Below, piece by piece: positions 1 to 9,827 of a stretch of DNA of 64,000 bases. Source of the stretch: Humulus lupulus (taxonomy: Eukaryota; Streptophyta; Magnoliopsida; Rosales; Cannabaceae). Both the position numbers and the translations under genes were made by a program. Location: positions 201,557,481 through 201,621,480 of the forward strand of contig NC_084798.1 of NCBI RefSeq assembly GCF_963169125.1, read 5' to 3'. How positions within the stretch are numbered: position 1 is the stretch's first letter; every line of letters starts with the position of its first letter. The notes under the pieces were generated by a model. The model ran no database searches. It had not been told where the DNA came from and saw nothing but the letters and a program-made list of their open reading frames with translations.

Positions 1-219
1 AGTTACGATATTTGCGATGATATTTTAGATTAAAATTCAAATTCAAAAATAGATATCTTCTAACTTCTCCCTAAAAGTGTGGGAGAGGAAATATGATACT
101 AGTCCTATAAATAGACTGGTCATTATTCTTTATTTTAGTGTGTTCACGTCTTGTACTAAAAAAACTCTGGGAAAATAGTGTTAAAGCTATAACTCTCATT
201 TTCCCTATTTGTTTCTGAG
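1..219 (+). repeat. LTR-like fragment with TATA box
   Basis: No coding sequence seen. The stretch CCTATAAATAGAC near 108-120 is a good plant TATA box and is followed by a leader-like stretch, which is the usual look of an LTR promoter region. There is no second copy in the window and the left side is cut by the window edge, so the family is unknown. Confidence 0.35.
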
Positions 220-838
220 TTTCAAATTTAAACCACTAGGCTTAAATCTAAATCACGTCTCTTTAAACCATAAAGCATAACGTTGAAAATCTAAACCACA
301 ACTACTAAAAATTTAAACCTCTAAGCTTAAAATTTAAATCACGTCTCTTTAAACTATAAATTTAAATAATAAAACGTAACATTTAAAATCTAAGCCACAA
401 CTCTTTAAAATTTAAACCATTAGTCTCAAAATCCAAACCTCGTCTCTTTACACTATTAATTTAAACTATAAAGTATAATGTTTAAAATCCAAACCATAAC
501 TCCTTAAAATTTAAACCACAAGGCTTAAAATTTAAACTACTAGGCTTAAAATCTAAACCACATATCTTTAAACTATAAAGCATAACGTTTAAAATCTAAA
601 GTACAACTCCTAAAAATTTAAACCACAAGGCTTAAAATTTAAACCACTAAGCTTAAAATTTATACTGCGTCTTATTAAACTATAAATTTAAATAATAAGG
701 CATAACATTTAAGGTTTAAACCACAACTCCTTGACATTTAAACCATTAGTCTTAAAACCACGTCTCTTTACACTATAAATTTAAACTATAAAGTATAACG
801 TTTAAAATCTAAACAATAACTCTTAAACCACGTCTCTT
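220..838. repeat. Degenerate ~100-bp tandem array
   Basis: About six diverged copies of a 90-120 bp unit follow each other. Each unit runs through recurring blocks: CTAAACCACAACTCC, TTAAAATTTAAACCAC, a TAGGCTTAAAAT block, CCACGTCTCTTTAAACTAT and AAAGCATAACGTTTAAAAT. The blocks recur in the same order with small deletions. The array runs directly into the Cassandra element to its right, and the block CCACGTCTCTTT is still visible at 823-834. Confidence 0.7.
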
Positions 839-933
839 TCCCTCTACGGATCACTCCTTGAATGATGACTGGCTCTGCAAACCAACACGAGTCTTCCAAC
901 ATACTTTTTCCTCAATCACACGCTTCCTAAGAA

Positions 934-1050
934 AACTTCCCAAGAGGTCACCCATCATGAGACTACTCCAGGTCAAGCACGCTTAACTTTGGAGTTCTCA
1001 AGTGATGGGCTACCGAAAAGAAGATGCATCTTGTTGGCATAGGTAGTACC
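934..1050 (-). other. 5S rRNA-like domain in the Cassandra 3' LTR
   Basis: The reverse complement keeps the 5S internal promoter: AGTTAAGCGTGCTTG (A box region) and GATGGGTGACCTC (C box region), followed by TTGGGAAGTT as in plant 5S rRNA. The middle has changed from the 5S consensus, so this is a transposon-borne derivative and not a functional 5S gene. A second, truncated copy lies at 1379-1437. Confidence 0.8.
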
Positions 1051-1378
1051 CATCAATTCATTTAAGCCATCTTCAATTGTGTAGTCGCATACTTGCACAG
1101 TCTTAGAATCATCACACTTGACCTTCCCTAGGCGATGTGGGATTGCACAACTTTTACCCAATTTTTCCCCCTGCGGATCACGAGATTCTGTCTATCACAA
1201 TACCCCCCCCCTAGGGGTCAAACGTCCCCGTCGGCCACACTTCCGGCTGAGTCAAGGCTTTGATACCATTTATAACACCCCACGTCACTATGGCTGCTTC
1301 CTGGAATGACGACTAACCCTCCAAACCAACACGAGTCTTTCCATGGCGCGTTGTCCTCACTCGCACGCTTCATGGGAA

Positions 1379-1437
1379 AACTTCCCAAGAGGTCACCCAT
1401 CATGAGACTACTCCAGGTCAAGCACGCTTAACTTTGG
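1379..1437 (-). other. Truncated 5S rRNA-like domain in the Cassandra 5' LTR
   Basis: Nearly identical to 934-993 over the A box and C box, but it stops abruptly after AAAGTTAAGCG (complement), where the element is broken. Confidence 0.75.
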
Positions 1438-1443
1438 ATTTCA

Positions 1444-1904
1444 AGTTGGAACCTAATTTTTTTTTTTTTTTTTTTGAAACCGAGTTGGAACTTGATTTTT
1501 AATATTAACTTAAAAGCATACAAAAAATCACTTAAAAACTAAACAACATCATTCATTTAGGTTCAAACTACATAAAATTATCAGTCTTACAAGTTTAATC
1601 TAACTAAAAGCTTGAAGTTGCATTGTAAATGAGAGATAAGTGTATAGGAGAAGACTAATAGTTAACCGATAATAATGTATTAAAAGAAATATAAATATTT
1701 TTTTAATATTTTTAAAGGAATAGAAATAATTAAATACTTTTTCATATATATTATACGTAACTGGATTGGATAGATTTTTAATTGGATTTTGACAGTTTCA
1801 TCTACCATCTGATCCCATCCAATCAAATTGTATTTGGATATCTAATTTTTGTAATTAGATTAGAGTGGTTCGGTGTAGTTAGATTGGTTTGAATTATGCC
1901 CACC
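1444..1904. other. Intergenic AT-rich DNA with a possible hAT-type end
   Basis: No gene seen. A 19-base T run lies at 1457-1475. At the right edge the sequence ends in GCCCACCCCTAG (1900-1911), which reads CTAGGGGTGGGC on the other strand and resembles the terminal inverted repeat of many plant hAT-type MITEs. No matching left end was found, so this is only a suggestion. Confidence 0.3.
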
Positions 1905-1911
1905 CCTAGAC

Positions 1912-2043
1912 TGGAGGATCGAACCATCCTCCTTCTCGTTGAAGAGGAGACATGTGGGTGAAGTGAGCTAATTAAGCTCACACCACAGGCCAAATACAGA
2001 GCCTAATTCACAATAAATTGTGATTGAATGTCTATCATTCAAC
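1912..2043 (-). repeat. 130-bp dispersed repeat, copy 1 (possible SINE)
   Basis: Shares an ordered set of blocks with 2270-2393: AGGATCGAACC, a run of CTCCT, an AAGTGA..AAGCTCA stretch, CAAATACA.AGCCTA and ACAATAAATTGTGATTGAAT. On the minus strand it contains GGTTCGATCC, a good match to a tRNA B box, with a weaker A-box-like TGGTGTGAGC about 55 bases before it. This fits a tRNA-derived SINE, but the body and tail are not clear. Confidence 0.4.
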
Positions 2044-2269
2044 TACACTAAGATATGAAACTTAATTAAATAATTTTTTTTTAAAATGAATTAATTAAAT
2101 ATTTTTTATTACTCGAATTAAAGGAAGCTGATTGTAACAAATTGAGTAACTAATTTTGTAATTCTGGAAACCTATACTATCGATAATTCTAAAAATAGAG
2201 GTTCACGATGACATTGGTAAGTCAATTCGAGTGTGCTAAAACGATGTCACAATTGAATCCAAAACGGGA

Positions 2270-2393
2270 CTGGTGGAGGATCGAACCCTCCTCCTCCTCC
2301 TCGATGAAAAGGAAATATGAGGGCCAAGTGAAATAAGCTCATGCCACAGAACAAATACAAAGCCTAGTTAACAATAAATTGTGATTGAATGTT
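2270..2393 (-). repeat. 130-bp dispersed repeat, copy 2 (possible SINE)
   Basis: Second copy of the unit at 1912-2043, in the same orientation and about 360 bp away, with scattered differences. The B-box-like GGTTCGATCC on the minus strand is conserved. Outside the shared block the flanks of the two copies differ, so the repeated unit ends here. Confidence 0.4.
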
Positions 2394-2413
2394 AACCAAA
2401 ACGATGTCATAAT

Positions 2414-3349
2414 TTGTCTGAATTTAAGTCAGTTTTCAGGGTTGATCCACTATATAACAAGAATGTATTAAGACCCTTTATTGACCTTTTGGTAAGAGCT
2501 TCAGTAATTGTGGATTTTATTTGGTGGGAGAGAAACACAATCCATCATGGAGAGCATCCGAAGCATCTTCATAAACTGTCTGAGTTAATTAACAGGCGTA
2601 TTCAGGAATGGGGGGATATAAATGTGATGGCTGAAGAACAAAGATGGATTCTTCCACCTCCTGGCTGGGTTTGCTTCTCCACCGATGTGGCAATCACAAA
2701 CCATGGAACTTACTTGGCAGCACTGGCCCGTGACTGTAAAGGCACCATCATTCATTCAGTTGTAAACAAGGCGGTTCAAACGGGCCCGATGCTAACCGAG
2801 GCCAGCGCTCTTGTTTTGGCAGCAGAGGAAGCAGTGGTATTCAAAATTGATTATGTCTGGGCGGTAGAATCTTTCAAGGAGAAAGGATCTATGCAAGCAA
2901 TCAATCTACAGGAACATTTCGGTTCAATTCAAAAGCATATGTGCTAAGCTGAAGCTTTGGGAGATCACCAGAATTCCGAGGGAAACTAATTATGCTGTGC
3001 ATAACCTGGCAGTTGTTGCTAGGAAGAACAATTGGACTGGTAAATTGAATTGGCGAAGTTTGGATGTGGAGGTTTTAAATGGCTACAAGTCTCTTTATCC
3101 TCCGTGATTGGCAGCTACTTAGTCTGCCTCGGGCCTTTTATTTCATTTTTTGTATTGCTTTTCTTTATTGTCCTGTGTTATGTCTTGTTTCAGGACCTCT
3201 GTTTGTAGTGTTATTCATGTTAGTTCTTTTTGGGTTTGGGATTGCAGTAGTGCTGCGGTCTCTTTCCCTGGTTTGAACTCTCATTGTTAGTTGTTTTTCA
3301 TCTATTCGATTACCTGCCTCTGTTGAGGGAGCTCTTTATAAAAAAAAAA
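2414..3349 (+). pseudogene. LINE 3' end: degenerate RNase H-like domain and poly-A
   Basis: The reading frame from about 2414 encodes the C-terminal part of a plant LINE polyprotein, truncated at the 5' side. A PPPGWVCFSTDVAI block starts the RNase H-like (RVT_3) domain, followed by ARDCKGTI and TEASALVLAAEEA. After a stop at 2945-2947 the homology goes on in another frame with RIPRETNYAVHNLA, the usual last motif of this domain, so there is a frameshift near 2940. The usual ESDS active-site aspartate is replaced (ESFK), so the enzyme would be dead. The insertion ends in about ten A residues at 3340-3349. A target duplication could not be fixed; TAATTTG occurs on both sides but is too short to trust. 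Confidence 0.75.
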
Positions 3350-4254
3350 TGGTAATTTGCGGCATAAATACCTAATATTTTACATTTATTACAGTTAAAT
3401 ACTTAATTTTTTATTTTTATGGCAAAAATAGTCAATGTTCGTTAAAGATTCATAATTTTTTTTCTTTTGCAGAAAAAATACATAAAGTTACTAAAATATT
3501 ACTTCTGTAAGCACCTGCTTTGTTAGAGTTGTTAAGTGATGACTCATCAAATATATATACATCTATAATTTAGTCATTTTTATACACTAGTAATAAGTGA
3601 ACTTAAATGAATACAAAATAAAATTTGGATACATATAAAATAAAATAAGAAACTAATTTATGTACTAGTCAACAGGTTGTACACTAGGTGCTTTGAATTG
3701 ACTTCTTAGTTCTATTAATTATGGACACATTACTTTTTTTTTTCTTAATACAAGGCTGCGGTTATAAAGCTTAAACTATATGTATTATATAAATAGGATA
3801 ACTTGAAAAGTACCCACATTTAGGATTAGTTAACCAAAAATAGCTGCTAATAACATTTAGTTAAATATTACCCATTTTTTTAATCATATTTATCATATTA
3901 CCCTGAAAACACTACTAGAAGTCCAATATAAAAATCTCAATTTTTGCCTCTGTCGTGCTATTACTTTCCTTTTTAAATAATCTTCTACCAGCTTCACTAG
4001 TTCAATATGAAATGAGAGGAATATAATAGGTATGTTAATGAAATATTGGGTATTAAGGTCAAAATATAAAATAATGGATAAAAATGAGAGAGATTCCTTT
4101 AAATTGGATACCACATCTAATTTCTACTATATAAATTTGTGTGTGTTTCTGTACATTTCAACAATATCAATATGGGTATAAAGACTTGCACACCAAATTT
4201 CATTCAATTTGAGTTATCAAGAATTAAAATTAGTGTGACAATAATATTAGGTAA
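3350..4254. other. AT-rich intergenic DNA
   Basis: No gene recognised. It holds the start of a probable Mutator-type or MITE end (GGTAATTTGCGGCATAAATACC, 3351-3372) and a block at 3796-3880 that recurs in altered form at 4371-4460 (ATAACT..ACCCAC..TTAGTTAAAT). Open frames here are short and lack known motifs. Confidence 0.5.
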
Positions 4255-4835
4255 ATAACAATTCACACTTTCTATTCAATCTTTCAAACCAAAAAATAAT
4301 TACAAGACAAAATATATTTGGTACATATATATATGCCTGGCCAATGAATAAAAGAATACAATTAAAAAGGGAAAAGTCGATAACTACCCACTTTTAAAAG
4401 TAGTTAATTAAAATTAGATACTAAATATATTTAGTTAAATTTTACTCATTATTATTACGAGACTTCTCAAATTATCTTTATTTGAGCACGTAGATTTAAG
4501 TATTGTTGTAGTATGTATTATATGTATATATATATCATATACAAGTATATCTTATGAAAATATGAAATAGTATATCATATATATATATATATATATATAA
4601 GTGTTAGAAGAACTTAATGGGTTCTCTTATAATATGTATATCATATGAAATAGTGAGCATTTTAATAAAAGTTTTAAAATGTGGGTACAAAGGAAAGCAC
4701 TTAATTAAAAACGGGTACTATATATAATTTTTTCTAATTAATGATAATCTGAATCGAGATCCACAATCTTATTCGCCGGATCTCTTGTAACACAATCTAA
4801 CATAACATCAACAATAATAATAATAACACCAATTA

Positions 4836-5198
4836 TTAGAACAAAACGACACCTAAGAAAAGGGCCAAAGACAAGATTCCACGAATGAATAGACCCGAAG
4901 GTCGTTTTCCATTAATGGCCGACGATGATGAACTGCCTCGAGTTCCGGTTCCAACTCCTACACCGCGGCCACTGCTGCCGACCGTGCCTCTTACAGCTCC
5001 TCTACCGGCGGTACTGCCGCCGCTGCCACCAACACTCACTTTTCTGAGGTATGTCCGAAGTTGATGATGGTCAAGTTTGGTTTGTGATTGTGTTCCCTGA
5101 TGAGGATGATCTTGGTGAGCTGAAGGAGTTGGAAGAGAATACTCAAGTACTAATAATACTGAGATAACAATCATACAAAAACAAACAGAGGGTTTCAT
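4836..5198 (-). CDS. Small secreted glycine-rich protein with GPI-anchor-like tail
   Basis: An intact 120-residue single-exon gene. Residues 1-27 form a signal peptide (charged start, VISVLLVLEY core, small residues at PTPSA). Next comes a His/Gln-rich stretch, then a LRTYLRK motif at about 48-54, a Gly/Ser/Arg-rich middle (GSGGSTAGRG, GTGTRGSSSSS), and a C-terminal hydrophobic segment (LFIRGILSLALFLGVVLF). Small residues followed by a short spacer and a terminal hydrophobic tail is the layout of a GPI-anchor signal, so the mature part may sit on the outer face of the plasma membrane or in the wall. The paralogue at 21307-21977 keeps the start, the LR.Y.R motif and the tail, which supports a real gene. 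I do not recognise a named family. Function is unknown; a cell-wall role or a peptide precursor are possible. Confidence 0.75.
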   Translation of the reverse strand: MKPSVCFCMIVISVLLVLEYSLPTPSAHQDHPHQGTQSQTKLDHHQLRTYLRKVSVGGSGGSTAGRGAVRGTVGSSGRGVGVGTGTRGSSSSSAINGKRPSGLFIRGILSLALFLGVVLF

Positions 5199-5330
5199 AC
5201 TTCAGATTATAATATTATTATTAGTATAGTAAAGAAAATGTATATTTGGAATTGTATTGCAAGAGATCTAAGAAATAAGCTGTAATTGTATTAATATATA
5301 TTGAGCTGTATAAACTATGAATTGTGGTCA

Positions 5331-5340
5331 TGTATTTATA
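5331..5340 (-). promoter_or_regulatory. TATA box of the glycine-rich gene
   Basis: TATAAATACA on the minus strand, about 135 bp upstream of the ATG at 5198. The surrounding promoter (ATATATTGAGCT and neighbours) is conserved in the duplicated copy, where TATATATAG at about 22051-22060 takes the same place. Confidence 0.55.
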
Positions 5341-7448
5341 ATGTAAGAAAATATGAAGATGGAAAGAAACATGGTCCATACAATATTTATACAAGTGGTG
5401 GTGACTGGTCAAGATAAGGTCCAACTCATATTGTTAAATTTGATTTAAAAAAACTTTATTTTTCTACGCGTTAGTTGGTTGATAGTTGAATATATTAACT
5501 ACAAAACATGCACAAATATTATGAAAGTACTATAATTTTTTAAATAAAACTATTTTAGCTTTTTTTATTATAATTAATATGATTTTGATACATATATTAT
5601 ATTTTTGCAACTAAAATAGTAAAATTAAATAAATTTTTAGAAAGTGTAGTGCGTATAAGATAAGAAAATAATTAATTTTAGTTATAAATAAATAAAAGTT
5701 TTTATATTTATAACAACATAAAAGTAAAAGTGTCTTATTAAAAAAAAAGCTTGGTTAAACTTGAATAAAAGATTAGTTTAGATAAATTTTGTAAAACATA
5801 ATATATTTAATAAAATATTATAAAATAAATAATTAAATTTAATACTTTATTATTTAGTTAAAACGTACAAAATTAATAATTAATTCATCTCTGTCTTAAC
5901 ATGTACATACACCAGTTCACCAAAATTTTGGATATATTCGACGAAAGGACAAGTAGTCGGGATATTTTTGAGAAATTAATGCAAGAAAAAAGTTTGAACT
6001 GAATACGCTATATATAATTATAAATTATTTAATATTATATATATAAGCCGTCAACCAAGAAGAGATATATAGATTAAATATTTGTCTGAACTCTTGGCTT
6101 AGAATCAAGATACTAAAAGAAATATTATTAAGATAATAGAATTCACAAAATATAAGTTCAATAATATTTATAAATACATTGATTCTCAAGTTTTAATGAT
6201 AGTTAAAATATATCAAACTATTATTTTCCAAATAGATTTATAAGTTTAAGCACAAATTACTTCTAAAAATGATAAGATTTTTCTTCACTTTTCAAAATTA
6301 TAATTTCAAAGCATGTAGTGTAAATCAATCTAATGAAATAACAAATAAATCAATAAGCATTATTTATAAGACAAAACATAATATTTTTGTTCTAAGCATG
6401 GATGTGTACAATTTAATGACACATCTTACACAAAGAATATTATGTTTTAGCACTAATGAAGAACAAAGTGTAAATATAGGCTAACAATCCAAAATACATG
6501 ATATTTAAGATGAAAAAATATATTTGAAAAAGAAAATTTCATAAACTTTGTTGCACAAAATAGGAAATCAACATACAAAATAAATACTATCTAGATACAT
6601 ATTGTTTCATCATCACCTTAATAATCTTAAAAAGATTAGAAACTCATAACTAAAATAGCAATTACAAACATAAATAGGAAAATTTGGAGGAGAAACCCCC
6701 AAATTTTTCCTCTAAAAATACATAGAAAATAACCAAAAAGAAAAATAAGATGAAGAGAATAGAAATGTTTTGACATGTGTAGAATTTTTGGTATGGTAAC
6801 CTCTCCTCAAATTGACACCCTAATTGGTCTTCAAAACTCCCTATTTATAGTCAAAATGAGTATATTAAAATAATCAATTTAAATTAATTAAATTGATTAA
6901 ATTAATTTAATTAATTATAATATGGCAAATAGGGGTAAATTATAGGATGTAATAATAATGTTTTTGAGTAAAATGTGTAGAAAGTGGGGTAAAAAGTGGC
7001 ATTTTTTAATATAGGGGACAAAAGTACATTGTGGTATTTTTATGGGCTCAAGAAAAAATAAAGAGGAAAAAAAAAAGAGGAAATTACATTTTATATGGGA
7101 TTTTTAATAGAGTGCAAAAATATGGCTTTTTTTCAAAAAAAAAAAAGTTAATCTATGGCTTTTTTTAAGAATTTTCACTTTTATGAGTTTATTTTCCCAT
7201 ATTTTTTTATAAAAGTTGGTTTATGTCATAGTTTTACTTTTAATCAAATTTGGAAGGGTATGTTTGTAATTTAATTATTATTTTTTTAGGTTATTTGTTT
7301 TTTATATTATTAATTTTATATTAAATTTTTCTTTGGTTGTTTTGCAAATTCTTTCTTTGTAATATGAATTGTTTTTAAAACTATTATTTATTTATTATAA
7401 ACATGTTTTTTTAAGATTGTACATTTTTTTTTTCAAATTCTGGGTAGG

Positions 7449-7802
7449 GTAACCAGTTACTTGATTGATCTTAAAAAAAAACTCTAGAGCTAGGTTAAAT
7501 AACATGCACCAAGAGGGGTAACAAGTTATCTTGAGATGAGTAACTTTCTGTCATAAGAGGGGTAACCAGTTACCTAAGAAGGGTGACGAGTTACTCATAT
7601 TAAATATGAAAAGAAACATCAAATTTGAAGGAAAAAAATGGAAGAACACTTCATTAAAAAAGGAAGAAGAAGTAGCCATGATTTTAGTAACATAAGTAAC
7701 TAGTTACCATAAAGAAACCATAAATATACACACACCAGAACGTGAAAGTAACCAGTTACCATCAGAAATATACACACAAAGAATGTGAAGGTAACTAGTT
7801 AC
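7449..7802. repeat. Cluster of seven GTAAC-NN-GTTAC palindromes
   Basis: Copies at 7449-7460, 7518-7529, 7562-7573, 7582-7593, 7696-7707, 7748-7759 and 7791-7802. The best are GTAACCAGTTAC and the perfect palindrome GTAACTAGTTAC. The spacing is irregular. Such repeated short palindromes are typical of subterminal transposase-binding sites. Confidence 0.65.
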
Positions 7803-7904
7803 TCATTCACGTTTTCCTATTTTTATTAGTTTTCTTTCCAAATTTTGGTATTCCTATAAGTGTTACAGTAAAAAGAAAATGCTGAAAAAATTGATTTGAT
7901 TTTT

Positions 7905-8520
7905 TTTTTATATATAGTGGAAAAAACTATAAAAAAAATTACAATAATAAAAGATAATAAATAAAAAAATAGTAGAATAATTATGTAATGTTAAATTATA
8001 TGTGTGAAAAAAAAAAAGAAAAAAAAAAGCAATAGAATGAGAAAAGAATAAGTACAAAAATGAAAAAAAAATATGAATAAAAAATAAAAGAAATGATGAA
8101 TGAAAAAAAATAGATGAATAAATAAGATTGAAAAGAAGAAGAAGAAAAATAATGGAAAAATGAAAAGAAAAAAATATGAATGAAAAAGTTGGTAGAAAAA
8201 AAAGCTCATATGTGTGAAAAACGAAAAAAAAAAATGAAAGGAGAAAATAATAAATACAAAAATGAAAAAAAAAAAACAAAACAATACAAATGAAAGAAAA
8301 AAAAATAGATAAATGAATAAAAAGAAGAAGAAGAAGAAGAAGAAGAATGAGAAAATGGAAAGAAAAAAAGATGAAGGAAAATATTGGTAGAAAAAAAAAG
8401 AAAAAGGAAAAAATGAAAGAAAAAACAAGTAAGGAAAAAAATAAAAAATAATAAAAAATGATGGAAAAAAAAATTATCTTCAAAATCAAAGAAAACATAA
8501 CTATGATAAAAAAAAAAATG
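7905..8520. repeat. A/G-rich low-complexity tract with ~200-bp tandem units
   Basis: Nearly pure A and G on the plus strand. Two related units start with ATGTGTGAAAAA (about 7999 and 8209) and run through ACAAAAATGAAA, a GAA repeat (longest around 8323-8346) and TTGGTAGAAAAAA. The long Phe/Ser-rich open frames on the minus strand are a by-product of this composition and are not called as genes. Confidence 0.7.
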
Positions 8521-9323
8521 TGACATTTCCATATTTTAGTTAGCTACTAATTGTGTTTCTCATACTTTAACTTTTTCTTTAATAAATTTCTCATACAAAT
8601 TAAGAAAAGTATAACTCCCATATTTTTGCACATTAATAATATAAAAGTCATATTTTTGAAAAATTCCCAAAAAAAAAAAACTTTGTGGTGGCTGTTGGGT
8701 GCTGAGCATGGGCCTTGTTGCTGGCAATTGGGGCAGGCAGCATGATGCATGTTGTGGATGGGAGGAAGGAGAGGCAGGCGTGAGGTGCTTTGGGTGGCAG
8801 GAGCTTCATTGATGCTGGAGGCAAATTTGGTGGAGTTGAACGTGAGCTGGGTGATAGGCATATGTGGGCCTGGCTTGGGCTTGGCTGAAGGAAAAGGCCC
8901 ATTTCCTTAGCTTTTCTCCCAAAAATATCATTTTTTTCTCATTTTGCTTGTTTTTTAAAAGCAAAAATGTCATAAATTCCCTAGAAAATAGATATAAAAT
9001 AAATCATAATAAAATATTTTCAACTATAAAATAAATTAAATTAATTCTTTAAAAATATCAATTATAACTTAATTTATATTTAACATTTAATTTCAATAAT
9101 ACAACATTTTTTTCACCTCAACTAAACAATAATAATTCAAATAATTGACTACAACATTTTACAACAAAATAACTATAAAAACACACAAAAATATATAAAA
9201 TCAAAATAAACCCAATAAATTCAAAATTACTTTAAAACTTAATAAATTAATTAAAAACTCAAGAATTAAGCAACAATTAACACATAAAAAGTGGCAAAAT
9301 AACTCTATTTTGTAAAGTTATCA

Positions 9324-9827
9324 CACCTCCAAACTTAATATTTTGCTAGTCCTCGAGCAAAAGAAAGATTAAAAACACAAAAAAAAAAATTTAAATTGGT
9401 GATATCAAATGTTTAACTCAAATCTTATCATTAGAAAATAAAAATCACCAATATAATTTTTTTCAAACAAAACAAAGAAAATAATTTTTTTTTTAATTTT
9501 ATAACAAATGAAAAACACATAAAAACAAAAATAAAAAACACATACACATTACCCCAAAATTTAAATGAAACATTGTCCTCAATGTTTAATAAAATGGAGA
9601 AAATTAAGAATTACTCCCTTTGATGAATGCTTCATTGATTTTGCTCATTTGTTTTCTTCTCTTCTTTTCATTTTGGGCAAGAAGTTTCCTTCAAGCTTTT
9701 TTGAAAAACATGAAACAAAAACACACAACAAAAGTGAAATATAAAATGAAACATAAAAAGTATGGGTTGCCTCCCACAAAGCGCTTTAGTTTATAGTCTT
9801 TAGCTCAACTATAATTTTTTTTTTCTT
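9324..9827 (-). other. Internal region of the Athila-lineage element next to the 3' LTR
   Basis: No intact frame. The minus strand carries a purine tract (AAGTTTGGAGGTG) against the LTR edge at 9323. Near 9756-9808 it carries GCGCTTTGTGGGAGGCAACCC, a motif commonly seen at the end of the coding part in Athila-like elements. Otherwise A-rich with nothing I can identify. Confidence 0.45.

Larger units (their letters stand above)
830..1443 (-). mobile_element. Cassandra-type TRIM retrotransposon with 5S rRNA-derived LTRs
   Basis: On the minus strand the order is: truncated 5' LTR (about 1443 to 1271), a tRNA-Met primer site (TGGTATCA, complement of 1261-1268), a ~70-bp spacer, a G-rich polypurine tract (complement of 1201-1210) and the 3' LTR (about 1197 to 830). 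Both LTRs contain a 5S rRNA-derived stretch. Cassandra elements are short non-coding LTR retrotransposons known for exactly this. No protein is encoded, so mobility would depend on enzymes from another element. The 5' LTR is cut at 1443, next to a T-rich run at 1457-1475. The ends are estimates. Confidence 0.8.
4255..5990. repeat. Duplication arm A (matches 21085-23010)
   Basis: The 3' flank, gene, promoter and several hundred bases of upstream DNA all have counterparts in the same order at 21085-23010. Examples are TTAGTATAGTAAAGAAAAT just upstream of the start codon, ATATATTGAGCT in the promoter, CTAAAATAGTAAA further up, and GGACAAGTAG at the far end. The arms have diverged by point changes and many small indels, so this is an old duplication. 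The copies are about 17 kb apart because transposons have landed between them. Confidence 0.75.
7076..8676. mobile_element. 1.6-kb insertion in the 3' LTR, possible Mutator-type element
   Basis: Comparison with the empty site at 12580-12590 shows that this block is an insertion into a run of A residues. Its two ends look like loose inverted repeats: the left end has ATGGGATTTTTAATAGAG and GCAAAAATATGG, and the right end, reversed, has TGGGAATTTTTCAAAAATATG and GCAAAAATATGG. About ten A residues flank it on both sides, which could be the 9-bp duplication expected for a Mutator-like element. Inside are seven palindromic GTAAC..GTTAC motifs and a long A/G-rich tract. No transposase is visible. 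Confidence 0.5.
6118..9323 (-). repeat. 3' LTR of the Athila-lineage element (truncated, interrupted)
   Basis: 6118-7075 matches 11638-12590 and 8677-9323 matches 12588-13229 with only scattered differences. The piece in between (7076-8676) has no counterpart in the other LTR. The last ~277 bp of the LTR (low-coordinate end) are missing. The small open frames on the minus strand here are shared by both LTRs, lie in LTR sequence and are not taken as genes. Confidence 0.8.

Noticed and set aside
934..1050. A genuine 5S rRNA gene
   Set aside because: Middle part departs from 5S, the copy is within an LTR with primer site and a second LTR copy; Cassandra explains it.
3079..3276. 65-codon hydrophobic plus-strand frame resembling a small membrane protein
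   Set aside because: It lies in the 3' untranslated part of the LINE remnant, just before its poly-A.
2409..3358. TAATTTG as target duplication of the LINE 3' end
   Set aside because: Seven AT-rich bases can match by chance and do not sit exactly at the poly-A edge.
7908..8532. Long Phe/Ser/Leu-rich open frames on the minus strand, looking like membrane proteins
   Set aside because: They overlap in three frames and come from an A/G-only tract; no start context, no family motif, and the tract is inside a transposon insertion.
8547..8902. Small Pro/Ser-rich minus-strand frames, repeated at 12550-12809
   Set aside because: The repetition is due to the two LTRs of the Athila-lineage element; the frames lie in LTR sequence and overlap in two phases.
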